From NCBI GenBank assembly GCA_000296795.1, contig BAFH01000003.1:186401-250400 (forward strand): DNA of 64,000 bases, in the 5' to 3' direction. The notes beneath the pieces are model-generated. The model was not told the DNA's origin. It saw only the letters and a list, made by a program, of their open reading frames with translations, and did no database searches. Below, piece by piece: positions 25,952-35,985 of the stretch. The first letter of the stretch is position 1; each line of letters begins with the position of its first letter. Origin of the DNA: Candidatus Jettenia caeni (lineage in GTDB: Bacteria; Planctomycetota; Brocadiia; Brocadiales; Brocadiaceae). The translations under genes were made by a program, and so were the position numbers.

Positions 25952-26784
25952 TTAAGCAGAAGAAAGAGTTTTTAACGGTTGATAGATTTCAACATCAAAG
26001 GAGAAATACCTGAGAATATCCGTATGCAGTTGCGTGAAATTGGTAATCTGCTTCAGGGTCGATTTACTCAGGGAAATAACAACCACCGCTATCCCCCTCA
26101 TATTCTGAAACAGTACACTCCCTGTTGGATTATCAGTATACCCCTTATTCCCCGGTAGTGTCTTCTGTGCCTGTTTCAGTGACTGTCTTATCTGCCGATG
26201 CATTAGCGTATAGACCATAAGGGCTACCAGATACACAAACCCCAAGACTGCAATTCTCTTTGGGTCCTTCAGGAAAACCGGGGCCACTGCTGCAGGATTC
26301 TTCGCCCATTTGAAGTTTGTCTCCACAGCAGACTGTCCCTTGTATGCCTTCAGTATCTCGGTATCGGTCATCCCGGAACAATCCAGAATATTCATTACCA
26401 GAATAAACGTATTGAGCTTCTCTCTGCTCTGAGAGAGACTCTAATGAAATCCCCCTGCTCATACGATACCTCCAGCGTAGGGGCAGCAAAAAATTTACTA
26501 TCGGAAACAAGGATGCTCTCAGATATATCAGGCACTATCTGTCTCAATGCCTCAAGGTTAAATCGGTTCCCGGTACTATCTGACGTATTCCCCGAGGTAA
26601 TCCTCCCCGTAAGGGGAACTCCTCCATCCCCACTGACCGTCATTCCAAAGATTACTTGAAGGAAGATGGTCAAGCCTCCCGGTAGTAAGAATTTCAACAA
26701 AGTCACTCCCCGGCATATCTTTTCCTTTCTTTTCTGATAGTTTTTACCGGGGAGATTACTCTGTCCCCCTAAAAAATCAATCAA
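25952..26784 (-). pseudogene. Decayed IS1634/ISNCY-type transposase
   Basis: Two overlapping frames together encode a transposase. The first part (26784-26395) contains VIFGMTVSGDGGVPLTGRITSGNTSDSTGNRF and ISESILVSDSKFFAAPTLE. The second (26395-25952) contains GQSAVETNFKWAKNPAAVAPVFLKDPKRIAVLGFVYLVALMVYTLMHRQIR, the C-terminal catalytic-Glu region. A frame change near 26395-26450 and the absence of the N-terminal third (no continuation above 26784) show it is non-functional. No inverted repeats could be recognised around it. Confidence 0.75.
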
Positions 26785-26821
26785 ATTTTACCTCTTCTCT
26801 GAAAAACCTCTTGAATGTCAG

Positions 26822-27975
26822 TTAGTAACACAATATTCCGCTGATTCTTACAAATCCACCGCTATACGTGTGTGACCAGGTGCTTGGTTCAGAATCGATG
26901 ACTTCATAGTTTCCTCCGGGTACATAGGTATTGGGAGATGATACCCAGAAACGAAAGTCGGTCGTTCCTGAAAATGGCCCATACATGAGAAATGAGTTGA
27001 GATTGTATAAAGAATGTGTTCCGGCAGGCTGGCCTCCATCGCACCAGTGATAGGTGCTGATTTCCGTAATATATACATCCTGGGGTATTGTTACCAATGT
27101 TGTGCCTGGATTACCGCAGGCAACCCCAAGAATATTATACGTATTCACGATTTCTGTAATCTCATACGAAGAACTAAGTTTATCGATCGTGTTAACGATA
27201 TCCTCAAGGATTTGTCTTTCAGCGTCATGATCAGAAAACATATAAGATTTTATAAAGTTATGGCCACTTAAATCAAACAGATTGATATAGGTGTTTGAGA
27301 AATTGTTAACATTCGAATCTAATGCGGTTGGAAGGCTGCCGATGATAAGATCTTCTTTAATCGTTGTATAGGGGACCTCCACCGGCAACGTAATCGTCTG
27401 GATTGGCCACCGATACGATACCGAATCTATCAAGATATTGCGGGTCTATACCAAGGTACGCAATATTGCCATACAGGTTGCCCTGAGAATGCGCAACAAG
27501 TACCACCTTCCTTGCCTTCACGTAAGTATGTATTATACTGTCCAATATGCTCTTGAACCGACGGGTTGGCGCTTACAATAGCGGCATTAACTATATTTGC
27601 AATCTCTTTCAATTTGTCTTGAAGGTAATCCGGCATAATATCCAAACCGGCAAGATATTCCCAGAGTTTACTATAATCGGTTTGCGCTTCTTGTTCAAAT
27701 GTCTCCAACAAATCCTCCAATGTACCTTCGGAGGGATTGTGAGCTAATTTGTATGTTATTATGCCGTCCAGATTCGTCCCTGATATGTGTGTTTCTAATC
27801 GATCCGTCAGTAAGAATGTACTTGCTTTGGCATTTTCCACGTCATTCCACACGCCGTTACAAAAAAAGACAACGCCACCAGGTTGACACGGCCGATCTTC
27901 TTCACCATAAACAACACCTGACATAGCAAGAAAGCTAACAAGAAGTACTGTATGAGATATCCATCGGATTTTCAT
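26822..27975 (-). pseudogene. Secreted alpha/beta-hydrolase (lipase-like) gene with two frameshifts
   Basis: The protein would begin with a signal peptide (MKIRWISHTVLLVSFLAMSGVVYG) and continue as GGVVFFCNGVWNDVENA..., a lipase-like opening. The nucleophile elbow VLVAHSQGNLYGN (GxSxG-type) lies in a second frame (about 27545-27370). The C-terminal half (PYTTIKEDLIIGSLPTAL ... GFVRISGILCY) lies in a third frame from about 27370 to 26822. Joining the frames gives one continuous protein of about 380 residues. The shift points are near 27510 and at a run of four C at about 27370. Start ATG overlaps the upstream gene's stop (ATGA), with an AGGAGGTG ribosome site. Either a recent pseudogene or sequence errors. 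Confidence 0.7.
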
Positions 27976-29144
27976 TGTTCACCTCCTGTATCGCCGACAT
28001 CAAATGAGCAACTGTCCTTCCATTCCTTCCTTGGTGCTAAAGAAATAATTCTTCCACCCAGACTATCGCTGTATTTAATGTATGCAATGCTGCGTTCCCT
28101 GGTATTCAGTATCTTGGCACGCAATGCACTACAAATATCTATGGATTCCTCTCCCTTAAGGTACCAAAGACATTCATCATTACGAACTATTTTCGTTGCA
28201 TGATCGTAAGCAGCCTCACGATCATTAGCATCTTTAAGCACGCCCTGAAACTCTTTGGCATAGTAACTAAGGGCCAATCGAAGTTTCTTATCATCGGGAT
28301 AGGTAAAGTATATGTACCGTTGAATGTCATCACGGACCCCATCTCCATCCGTATCTATCCCCAGCAATGTCTTCTTGCCTTCCCCCCCGGGATCGGGTGG
28401 AAGGTTCACTCCCGTATCATCATCCGGTGTCGATGTGTTACAGTCATCATCAACACCGTTCTTGTTTATCTCAGTAACTCCCGGATTTACCGCAGCATTG
28501 GTGTCGTCACAGTCGGTATTATTAGCAACATAGCCTGAAGGCTGGCTGCATGCCTTTATGGTAACCTGTGGGTTCCCATATCCATCACCATCGGCATCTT
28601 CATAAAATGTGGTTTTTAGCCCCTCGTCAATCTGTCCATTGCAGTTATTGTCCACGTCATCACATATTTCCTGAGCCTTTGGGTTTATAGAGAAATTTTT
28701 ATCATCACAATCCCCCTCGACTCTCGTAAAACCATCGCTGTCAAAGTCGATATCTCCATCTTCGGCAAGTACCTGGACGGTTAATGATCCTCCCGGTTTG
28801 CCTTTTACGGTAACTTCAATCGCATTTATTTTGCCATCAAGGGTCTTCTCTACGTCTATTACCTCTCCCTTTTTATTAAAATTGGATGAGTCGATGATGG
28901 CCTTTTTGTTTAATACAATATCTGCACTGCTTACCTTCCTGTTGTCTGCGTCCCCAAGACCGCCATTGGTTACCCGTATAGTAGTGAGGCCTTTAATGCC
29001 GGGGAATGTGTCTGTCTGCGTGACGGGTGATCCGGCATTGCGCACATAGGTGCGTTCAAAAACCGTAACGACATCTGCCATCAGGGTTGTTGCCAGAGAA
29101 AAAAGAAGAACCATTATGTTCGCGTATAGAATAAACTTTCTCAT
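27972..29144 (-). CDS. Secreted MopE-like metal-binding repeat protein
   Basis: This 390-residue exported protein (signal peptide to about residue 23) has a beta-rich N-terminal domain followed by two Asp/Cys-rich repeats of the MopE-type putative metal-binding family: GDCDDKNFSINPKAQEICDDVDNNCNGQIDEG and TDCDDTNAAVNPGVTEINKNGVDDDCN (residues about 144-240). These, with DSDGF and DTDGDGVRDD calcium-loop motifs, suggest calcium or copper binding outside the cytoplasm. A C-terminal domain of about 130 residues (IQRYIYFTYPDDKKLRLALSYYAKEF...) is unrecognised; I see it as possibly all-helical. It overlaps the downstream hydrolase gene by 4 bp, so the two formed an operon. Confidence 0.82.
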   Translation of the reverse strand: MRKFILYANIMVLLFSLATTLMADVVTVFERTYVRNAGSPVTQTDTFPGIKGLTTIRVTNGGLGDADNRKVSSADIVLNKKAIIDSSNFNKKGEVIDVEKTLDGKINAIEVTVKGKPGGSLTVQVLAEDGDIDFDSDGFTRVEGDCDDKNFSINPKAQEICDDVDNNCNGQIDEGLKTTFYEDADGDGYGNPQVTIKACSQPSGYVANNTDCDDTNAAVNPGVTEINKNGVDDDCNTSTPDDDTGVNLPPDPGGEGKKTLLGIDTDGDGVRDDIQRYIYFTYPDDKKLRLALSYYAKEFQGVLKDANDREAAYDHATKIVRNDECLWYLKGEESIDICSALRAKILNTRERSIAYIKYSDSLGGRIISLAPRKEWKDSCSFDVGDTGGEQ

Positions 29145-29720
29145 ATTTTGCTCCTGTCAGGATATCCATTGAAATAAAGGGGTTACGCTCCCGGTACGAT
29201 AAAGAACAACGAGACCACCTTTGATGGTACGCATAAACGGACTCCTTATCATGAAGGTTAATGGAGACTATTGTCAGGTGAGACGTATAACAACTGTATA
29301 TGATGAAATTATTCAACACGGATTTAAATTGTTTTTAGACAGGATTTACAGGATTTAAATTTATTGAGTAGAGATAAGGCAATGCCTTGTCTCTACCGAA
29401 AGACTGCATACATAAAATGAAAATTTCTATACAATCAAGTTCCTTGCTTCCTCTGTATGCTTTTTGGTCAGTGAGCACAAATGGTATTCCAAAGATGTTT
29501 TCAAGGGGAAAAAAGGTATAAAGTTTTTTAACGGTAAGAATGCTCAACGGTTAAAACAACCGAGTGGAAATAGTGGCAGGAAGAAAAACACAAAAAAGCA
29601 GATCACCAGGTACTTTTTTGTAATTTTCATGGCATTTCTGTGCAGAAAGTTATTTTTCCCTTAATTATGTAACTATTCAGGGAAAAAGATTAGGAGAGGG
29701 GACAAATCTTTATTCTTGGC
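29145..29720. other. Intergenic region with a palindrome
   Basis: No convincing gene in about 575 bp. A palindromic sequence at 29368-29396 (GTAGAGATAAGGCA / TGCCTTGTCTCTAC) and a tandem-like GGATTTACAGGATTTAAAT at 29342-29360 look like small dispersed repeats. A 66-codon frame at 29464-29664 has no recognisable similarity. Confidence 0.45.
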
Positions 29721-30289
29721 GTGCCCAGGGAAGGGTACTGCATTCTAGCGGGTGAAAGTCCCGTCATGGTAAAAGCCTGAGCCATGTAGCTTGGATGGCA
29801 GGAGGATAGGGAAACATTACCTTCTGAAGCCCATCGACAAAGTCGGCGTAAGGCCGGTGAGCAACTAGCCGGGTCGTAACGTACGTGAACGTAGAGGTAG
29901 CCTCGTAAAAGTCAAATACCACTGGCCGAGCCTGTCAATAGTAGGCGAAGGCGGAATTCTCTGACCTAAACTAGCTAATAGGAAAAGGACGGTGGCGGGG
30001 TATCAGCGGCGACACGGAGGGAAAGGAGAGGTAGCAACTGGGGAAACCCTCCTTGCCCCTGATAGAAATATCAGGAGCGAAGGTAAGCCCTATAAGTCCT
30101 ACGGCGAAATGGGCAGACAGACAAGAGGGTGGCGGATGAGTCCATAGTAGTGAGGATGGCAAGGACAACACAACCTTGCCGGAGCGAAGGGGCTCTGCTG
30201 TGTCTTAAATCTTTTCTATGGAGGTGAGGCAGGGAAGAATGACAAAGGCTTCTATAAATCTGCAGGAACTGAGGAGAAAGAGTAGTTAC

Positions 30290-30396
30290 TCAAAATACTG
30301 TTGGGTTATAGGAGGAGCAAACCTTGTGTTCGCCTTGTTTATGGGAAAGTGCAAAGGTTTTATGATTTGCAGGTTTAATTTTGCACCTTATTTTGA
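30290..30396. mobile_element. 107-bp MITE flanked by GTAGTTAC
   Basis: The segment has short inverted ends (TCAAAATA at 30290-30297, TATTTTGA at 30389-30396) and lies exactly between two copies of GTAGTTAC (30282-30289 and 30397-30404). It has no coding capacity. The shared 8-bp duplication suggests it transposed into the intron before or after the adjacent IS. Confidence 0.65.
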
Positions 30397-30404
30397 GTAG
30401 TTAC

Positions 30405-31798
30405 ACATAAGTTGCGCAGAAATAGGATAAATTTGTCCAAGAGTAGCCAAATACCAGGAAATTAAGGACCGTATGGCTGAAAAAGCCTGAAAAATAAGGG
30501 TTGAGAACAGTCCCAACGTATGGCATTCTTTATGAAAGAATAGTTCAAGTATTTTTCATAAGGAGAAGCCACCATGAAGAAACCATTCTCAATCCCTTTG
30601 CTTTCACAGATGCTGTTTCACCGTACCCCTAAATCCGTTCAGGAAAAACTTATTGCTGTTTATCTGTGGACACTAATGACTTATTGGGGTCATTTCAGTA
30701 TCAGCTTAGTTGCCCAATATCTCAAACGACATAAAGCACAAGTATCCAGACACATGAAGAACAATCTATTCTTAGATAATCTCTCTCAGAAAATGCTTCC
30801 CAAAGAACTCTCCGGAAGAATTGGGAAAAAGGCACATCTGATTATCGATTCTACAATGAAGGCCAAAAGAGGGAAAAAGCTCTGCAATCTTCAGAAGTTC
30901 AAGACTTCCCGTGGATTCATTATTGGCCACTGTTTTGTCTTTGCCCTGCTTATCTGTGAAGACAATTCATCATGGATTATAGCCGTAAAACCCTATCTTA
31001 CCAAAGCATTTTGTAGAAGAACCAACCAAGAGTTTAAGACCCAAAACCAATTAGCCGTAGAGATCTTACAGGAGGTCTCTCTTCCGTTAGAAACCCATGT
31101 CATCGTGGTTGCCGACTCTGCCTTTGTAGCGCACTTTATCGTATCAGAAATTACCACTCATCCCCAATGGTCATTTGTCAGTTCTTTAGACTCCAATCGA
31201 AAGATTACCATCAAGGGATACACCCGGCATACTGCTGATTTTAAGAAAGAATACTTACCAGCCCTTAAAAAGATATCCATTTCTTGTAATGGACGAAAAA
31301 ATACTTTAAAAGTTATGTCAATCAGCGCTGAAGTATCAAAGGTTGGCCCTGCCACCGTAGTGCTCTCTCAGCGTGATCGTCAAACCCTTGCCCTTATAGG
31401 TGTTGGTAAAAGACTTTCTCTCAGAGCAATCTGTTATGCCTATCTCTTGCGATGGAGAATAGAGATTCTCTTTAAGGAACTCAAACAGTATCTGCATTTT
31501 GGCTCGTATCATTGCAGAGATTTTGAAGCTTATATGAACCATATTCTTTTGGTGATTCTGGCATATAACATTCTGAAGTCTCTGTATCCAAAATTTTCAA
31601 TTGCTGAAGCGAAAAAACAGGTAAGTCAGTCTTCCCAAGCAGTATTTTTGTACGAACTGAAGCATGACTTAACAAAATTTCACGGCAATAGAATCGTTAA
31701 GAACAAGATTTTTCAGGCTCTCTCAGCCATGACTGCCATCTTTCCCTTATCTATGGCTGGTTAGCACGATTTTTGTCTGGTTTATGCGCAACTTATGT
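30405..31798 (+). mobile_element. IS4-type insertion sequence, 1,394 bp, with 8-bp target duplication
   Basis: Perfect 14-bp terminal inverted repeats (ACATAAGTTGCGCA at 30405-30418; complement at 31785-31798) are bordered on both sides by GTAGTTAC (30397-30404 and 31799-31806). One intact transposase gene lies inside. The element inserted into the reverse-transcriptase frame of the group II intron and appears structurally complete. Confidence 0.93.
30574..31764 (+). CDS. IS4-family DDE transposase
   Basis: This 396-residue transposase has the three catalytic regions: first Asp in HLIIDSTMKAKRG near residues 89-101, second Asp in VIVVADSAFVAHF near 176-188, and Glu in YLLRWRIEILFKELKQYL near 290-307. 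The last fits the YREK signature of IS4 relatives (Y-x2-R-x3-E-x6-K). The start has an AAGGAG ribosome site 8-10 nt upstream. The frame is intact and the ends of the element are perfect, so it may be active. Confidence 0.92.
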   Translation: MKKPFSIPLLSQMLFHRTPKSVQEKLIAVYLWTLMTYWGHFSISLVAQYLKRHKAQVSRHMKNNLFLDNLSQKMLPKELSGRIGKKAHLIIDSTMKAKRGKKLCNLQKFKTSRGFIIGHCFVFALLICEDNSSWIIAVKPYLTKAFCRRTNQEFKTQNQLAVEILQEVSLPLETHVIVVADSAFVAHFIVSEITTHPQWSFVSSLDSNRKITIKGYTRHTADFKKEYLPALKKISISCNGRKNTLKVMSISAEVSKVGPATVVLSQRDRQTLALIGVGKRLSLRAICYAYLLRWRIEILFKELKQYLHFGSYHCRDFEAYMNHILLVILAYNILKSLYPKFSIAEAKKQVSQSSQAVFLYELKHDLTKFHGNRIVKNKIFQALSAMTAIFPLSMAG

Positions 31799-32426
31799 GT
31801 AGTTACCAGGAAGGCGAAGACCGAGAAGCACTGGAGGTTTTGGGGGCTATACTGTCATGTCTGCAAGAAAGAAGTCCTGAGAGGGGCCTATCGATTGGCA
31901 AAGGCCAACGATGGTACGCCCGGAATCGATGGAAAGAGTTTTGCGGGCATCGAGGCAGAGGGAGTTGAGGGATTTCTGGAAGGGATAGGGCAGGACTCCT
32001 TAACCGGACGTACCGACCGTTGCCCAACAGAAGGGTCGAAATACCGAAAGGGATGGAAAGACCCGAATGCTTGTGATACCAACGGTCAAAGACCGGGTAG
32101 TGCAGGGGGCGTTAAAGCTTTTATTGGAACCGATATTTGAGGCGGACTTCAAGGACTGCTCGTACGGCTATTGTCCCAAACGACATGCACACCAGGCAAT
32201 CGACAGGGTGACGAAAGGGGTACTGCATGGCCTTACCAGGGTGGTGGATGTAGACCTGAGCGGATACTTCGACACCATAAGGCATCACCTGCTGTTGGAG
32301 AAGATAGCCCGGCGGGCGCAGGACGATGATATCATGCACCTGGTAAAACTCATCCTTAAGGCAAACGGGAAGAAGGGAGTGCCGCAGGTCGGGATCATAT
32401 CGCCGCTGCTGTCGAACCTTTACAGT

Positions 32427-32536
32427 CTGTCCGGGAATGCTTTCACACGGCAAATTCTATACTATATGCTGACAAAATATTAGCATGATAACAATATTTA
32501 GTATGGCATTTGTGGGTCGATTGAATTCTCGGACAG
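32427..32536. mobile_element. 110-bp MITE terminating the group II intron remnant
   Basis: The left end CTGTCCGGGAATGC (32427-32440) matches the complement of the right end GAATTCTCGGACAG (32523-32536) at 12 of 14 positions. The left 40 bp recur at 25880-25920. It belongs to the same TGTCCGAGAAT family as the element at 15101, with a different interior. Confidence 0.75.
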
Positions 32537-32759
32537 CCCGTGAAGCCTTGCCTTACATCTTACGGAGAGATAAAAGTAGCCGAAGGCCTATTTTAACTAC
32601 AAATATTTACAGAATCTCACCGGATTAAGATTTTGATTCAAAATACAAAAGTGATGGTTTCCTGGCTATATATTTTTGTATTTTAGCCTTTGATATGTTA
32701 TCCTTTAATTCAATAATATTCTCTGTCTTTCCAGCGACAAATTAAGGTAAAATTCAGCT

Positions 32760-34892
32760 ATGATCTCTTTTCTTAATCCCCTTTTATTACTCGGTATCCT
32801 GGGCGCCAGCATACCTGTCATCATCCATCTGATAAACAAGAAGAAGGCTATTTCTCATAGGTTTGCAGCCATTGATTTTCTCTTACAAACGAATAAGCGC
32901 ATTTCCGTAAAGTTCAAACTTCGCCAACTGATCCTTTTAATCCTGCGGGCTTCCCTGATTACCTTCCTTGCCCTTGCCCTTGCCAAACCATTTCTTAAAA
33001 CCTTTGGCGGTGGAGTCTCAGAAAAAAACGTTCCAACAAGCAATGTCATTATCGTGGACGACTCATACAGCATGCAGTATGTGAGCAATAGTGAATCATT
33101 ATTTGCCTCAGCGAAAACTGCTGCAAAGAAGATCGTTGATAGTTTAACGAAAGATGACGATGTTGCTATAATTACTTGTTCTGGTGTAGAATCACAAGCC
33201 CTGCCGGAACTCGATTACGATAAAAACACTGTTTTAAATCTTGCAGAACAATTACAAGTAACCTTTACAGCTACTCATATTACTCCTGCGTTGGATGCAG
33301 CAATAGAAATATTAACTAACGCAAAGGCATCTGTTAAAAGGATATTCCTGCTTACCGATATGACGAAGAATAGCTGGAATTTCGATTGGTTCAAGACGGG
33401 AAATGAACGGTTGCAGAGCCATATATCGGGTATTCATATCGTAGACCTTTCCAAAGGTGGAATGCTGAATAATGTAGCTATTACCCATATTGAGTCCGGG
33501 CTTGATATATCACAGAAAGACGGAAGAGGCTATATCAAAGTAACGGTGTCTAATTTCTCACCGGTAAGGGTAAAGAGTCTGCTGGTGCGCGTATTCCTGG
33601 ATCAAAAGAAAGTAACTCAGGGTTTTTTTAATATCGAGGGCAACGCATCAGAAACAAAGGAATTTTCCTTTACCCTGGAAAAAGGGAAAGATCATGAAGG
33701 TTGGGTTGAGATTCCTGACGATAATCTCGGTATAGATAATAAACGATATTTTACCATGCATGCAACACAGAAACTGGATGCCTTATTGGTTGATGGTGAT
33801 CTAAGAACCAATATCTATGAAAGTGAAACTTTCTATTTGGAGAAGGCATTAAATCCTGGCCGTGAACATATATCCTCTATCAGACCAACGCTATGCTCTG
33901 TTCATGAAGTGAACAACTTTCATTTTAGCGATTTTAACATAATCTTTTTATGCAATATCGAAACCTTTCCGTATGAAAAGATCCGAGAACTTGAGAAATT
34001 CGTGAAAGAAGGCGGATCCGTTATTTTCACACTTGGAAGTAAGGTTGATCCTGATTATTACAATAATTCATTTGGTGCATTACTGCCCCATCGGCTCCAT
34101 ACCACAAGAACCTTTTCCGGTGATAGTCCCCTGTCAGAAGATCAGCCTCTTCACTTGAAAGCGAAAGAGCCTGTACACCAGGCATTGCACGTTCTCTCTG
34201 AAACTGATATGAATACGTTGTCTTCTGCAAGATTTTATCGAATATTTTATGTCGATCCAACACCACAGGGAAGTAGCAAAACCATACTCTCCTTTTCCGA
34301 TGATACCCCTGCAGTTATTGAAAGACAGATAGAACGGGGAAAATGTATACTCTTTACATCGTCAATAGACAGGGATTGGACAGATATGCCGGTGAAACCT
34401 TTCTTTCTTCCCCTCATACAACAACTCTGCAGATACTTGTCAGGAACCATTTCAGAGGAGACACAAAATGGGATTCTCGTAAAACAAAGTTGGCAATCCC
34501 CTTGTCCGTATGATATCAATGCGATAGAAATAACCAATCCTGAAGGCACAAAAATTACCGTACAACCCCAACTTGCCAACAACGAAAAATCTTTTCACTA
34601 TACCAGGACAGATATTCCTGGAATTTATACTCTTACCGTAGATGGGAAGCCACTTCCCCAATTTCCCTCCTATTTTCCTGTGAATGTTACTACCGCCGAG
34701 TCTCGTTTGGATAAAATGGAGCAGAAAGATATTACAGCCCTTATGGGTGGTATCAACCTTACCATAACAACTTCTCCTATTGATGAAGGACGCGAAGTGC
34801 TTCTGGGTGAGGCTAAAAAAACTTTGTGGGGCTCCATTCTGTTCCTTGCCTTCTGTATCCTCGTCGTTGAGGCATTTGTTTCGAGAAAATGA
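32760..34892 (+). CDS. BatA-like VWA-domain membrane protein
   Basis: This 710-residue protein starts with the BatA N-terminal module (residues 1-80: LNPLLLLGILGASIPVIIHL, KFKLRQLILLILRASLITFLALALAKP), two membrane helices. A von Willebrand A domain follows (about 92-270) with the metal site DDSYSM near 98-103 and TDMTKN. A middle region (about 345-500) resembles a glutamine-amidotransferase-like fold often found in these proteins, and a last membrane helix sits at the C-terminus (ILFLAFCILVVEAF). Such proteins work with MoxR and DUF58 proteins. The partners lie at 22090-24236, so this is the third gene of a cluster split by mobile elements. Confidence 0.88.
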   Translation: MISFLNPLLLLGILGASIPVIIHLINKKKAISHRFAAIDFLLQTNKRISVKFKLRQLILLILRASLITFLALALAKPFLKTFGGGVSEKNVPTSNVIIVDDSYSMQYVSNSESLFASAKTAAKKIVDSLTKDDDVAIITCSGVESQALPELDYDKNTVLNLAEQLQVTFTATHITPALDAAIEILTNAKASVKRIFLLTDMTKNSWNFDWFKTGNERLQSHISGIHIVDLSKGGMLNNVAITHIESGLDISQKDGRGYIKVTVSNFSPVRVKSLLVRVFLDQKKVTQGFFNIEGNASETKEFSFTLEKGKDHEGWVEIPDDNLGIDNKRYFTMHATQKLDALLVDGDLRTNIYESETFYLEKALNPGREHISSIRPTLCSVHEVNNFHFSDFNIIFLCNIETFPYEKIRELEKFVKEGGSVIFTLGSKVDPDYYNNSFGALLPHRLHTTRTFSGDSPLSEDQPLHLKAKEPVHQALHVLSETDMNTLSSARFYRIFYVDPTPQGSSKTILSFSDDTPAVIERQIERGKCILFTSSIDRDWTDMPVKPFFLPLIQQLCRYLSGTISEETQNGILVKQSWQSPCPYDINAIEITNPEGTKITVQPQLANNEKSFHYTRTDIPGIYTLTVDGKPLPQFPSYFPVNVTTAESRLDKMEQKDITALMGGINLTITTSPIDEGREVLLGEAKKTLWGSILFLAFCILVVEAFVSRK

Positions 34893-35082
34893 TGGATTTT
34901 TACCGGAATGGAATTCAATGCAAGCTTACTACATTGTTCAAAAGTAGGGATGCGGAGCATCGCATTCTTTTACGCTTATTTCTTTTTTAAGAATATTGGT
35001 ATATTTTTATAACAAGCCCTCTTTTCCTGTTAAGGAAAGGTAAAAGATATGGGTAAAACTGTATTCCGGTGATTACTTTTCT

Positions 35083-35985
35083 TTATGCAAAAGCCATGCA
35101 CCGAACCGGTTGAAGTCCCTTAGCTGCAACAGACCAATTTTGACCTTTATCTAAGGAGACAAACACAAAACCATCTGAGGTGCCGAAAGATATACAGGAG
35201 TCCGATGCTGCCAGACAAAAAGTGTTAATGTTATCAGAGAACCATTCGGGCAGGCCTTGCCGGCATCGCTCGAAAGAAGCGCCTTCGTCCAGAGACTTGC
35301 GATAAATGGCAGCGCGATTCGTTGTTGGGCCTGTGGAGGCGGTAACAAAAACTGTCCGGTCGACAACTGCAACAGCCCGGAGATAATTACCATGCAGCCC
35401 ATCGGTAATAAATTTCCAGGACTCACCGCCATCATCGCTGATACCAAGTCCAAGAGCTGAAGCTGCAAGCACAAGGCCTGAATCCGGGTCGAAGATGACC
35501 TGATGAACATCGGCATGTATATCAATGGTGGGCTGCCATGATTTTCCTCCATCGGTAGAACGTAGTATTCCTCCAACATGCACATTCACGTAAATTGTAC
35601 CGGTAGGGTCCGCTGATATTGATCGCACATCGGGCGGCCCTCCCCATGGAGTATACCAATTCTGCCGTCCTTGTACTTCTTCAAAAGAGCGGACTATCTC
35701 AAAAGTTTTGCCCTTTAGTACAAAGAGATGGGCTTCTGAGGTTCCTATAAAAAGTCCATCCATAGTTACCAGTAAACAGTTTGCTTTTGCAGAATCGATT
35801 GAGGCAATATGTACCCATACGCCATTGATACCTGATTGCCAGATCTCCCGATGGTTAATGATAGCCCACCAACCAGGAGCGTTACTCGCTAACGATTTTA
35901 CCTCACGACCAGTAAATTGGATATACCGGTTCTCATGTACCTCATAGAGACCATTGTCTGTTCCGACTAAAATTCTCTGTTGCAT
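35083..35985 (-). CDS. BNR/Asp-box beta-propeller protein
   Basis: This 300-residue protein has repeated Asp-box motifs, STDGGKSW (about 131-138), SDDGGESW (about 180-187) and SLDKGQNW (about 282-289), spaced about 50 residues apart in beta-strand-rich repeats beginning RILVGTDNGLYEV. It should fold as a six- or seven-bladed propeller like sialidase/YCF48 relatives. No signal peptide is evident and no catalytic residues can be assigned, so a binding or assembly role is more likely than glycosidase activity. It is monocistronic and convergent with the BatA-like gene. Confidence 0.75.
   Translation of the reverse strand: MQQRILVGTDNGLYEVHENRYIQFTGREVKSLASNAPGWWAIINHREIWQSGINGVWVHIASIDSAKANCLLVTMDGLFIGTSEAHLFVLKGKTFEIVRSFEEVQGRQNWYTPWGGPPDVRSISADPTGTIYVNVHVGGILRSTDGGKSWQPTIDIHADVHQVIFDPDSGLVLAASALGLGISDDGGESWKFITDGLHGNYLRAVAVVDRTVFVTASTGPTTNRAAIYRKSLDEGASFERCRQGLPEWFSDNINTFCLAASDSCISFGTSDGFVFVSLDKGQNWSVAAKGLQPVRCMAFA

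Larger units (their letters stand above)
29721..32426 (+). mobile_element. Truncated group II intron carrying nested insertions
   Basis: The 5' end begins GTGCCCAGGG and contains the TCTAGCGGGTGAAAGTCCCG segment and a roughly 480-nt structured domain I-III region typical of bacterial group II introns, followed by the reverse-transcriptase/maturase frame from about 30218. The reading frame is interrupted at 30290 by a 107-bp MITE and at 30405 by a 1,394-bp IS. The 3' half (end of RT, maturase, domains V-VI) is missing beyond 32426, where another MITE begins. It cannot splice. Confidence 0.85.
30218..32426 (+). pseudogene. ltrA: Group II intron reverse transcriptase, interrupted and truncated
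   Basis: Fragments in order are TKASINLQELRRK (30240-30281), then after the insertions KAKTEKHWRFWGLYCHVCKKEVLRGAYRLAKANDGTPGIDG (from about 31810), a frame change near 32000, and MLVIPTVKDRVVQGALKLLLEPIFEADFKDCSYGYCPKRHAHQAIDRVTKG to VPQVGIISPLLSNLYS at 32420. The YADD active-site block and the X/maturase domain are absent. Besides the insertions there are at least two point frameshifts, so the intron has been inactive for some time. Confidence 0.85.

Noticed and set aside
29464-29664. 66-codon lysine-rich frame
   Set aside because: No ribosome site, no similarity I recognise, and composition typical of AT-rich spacer.
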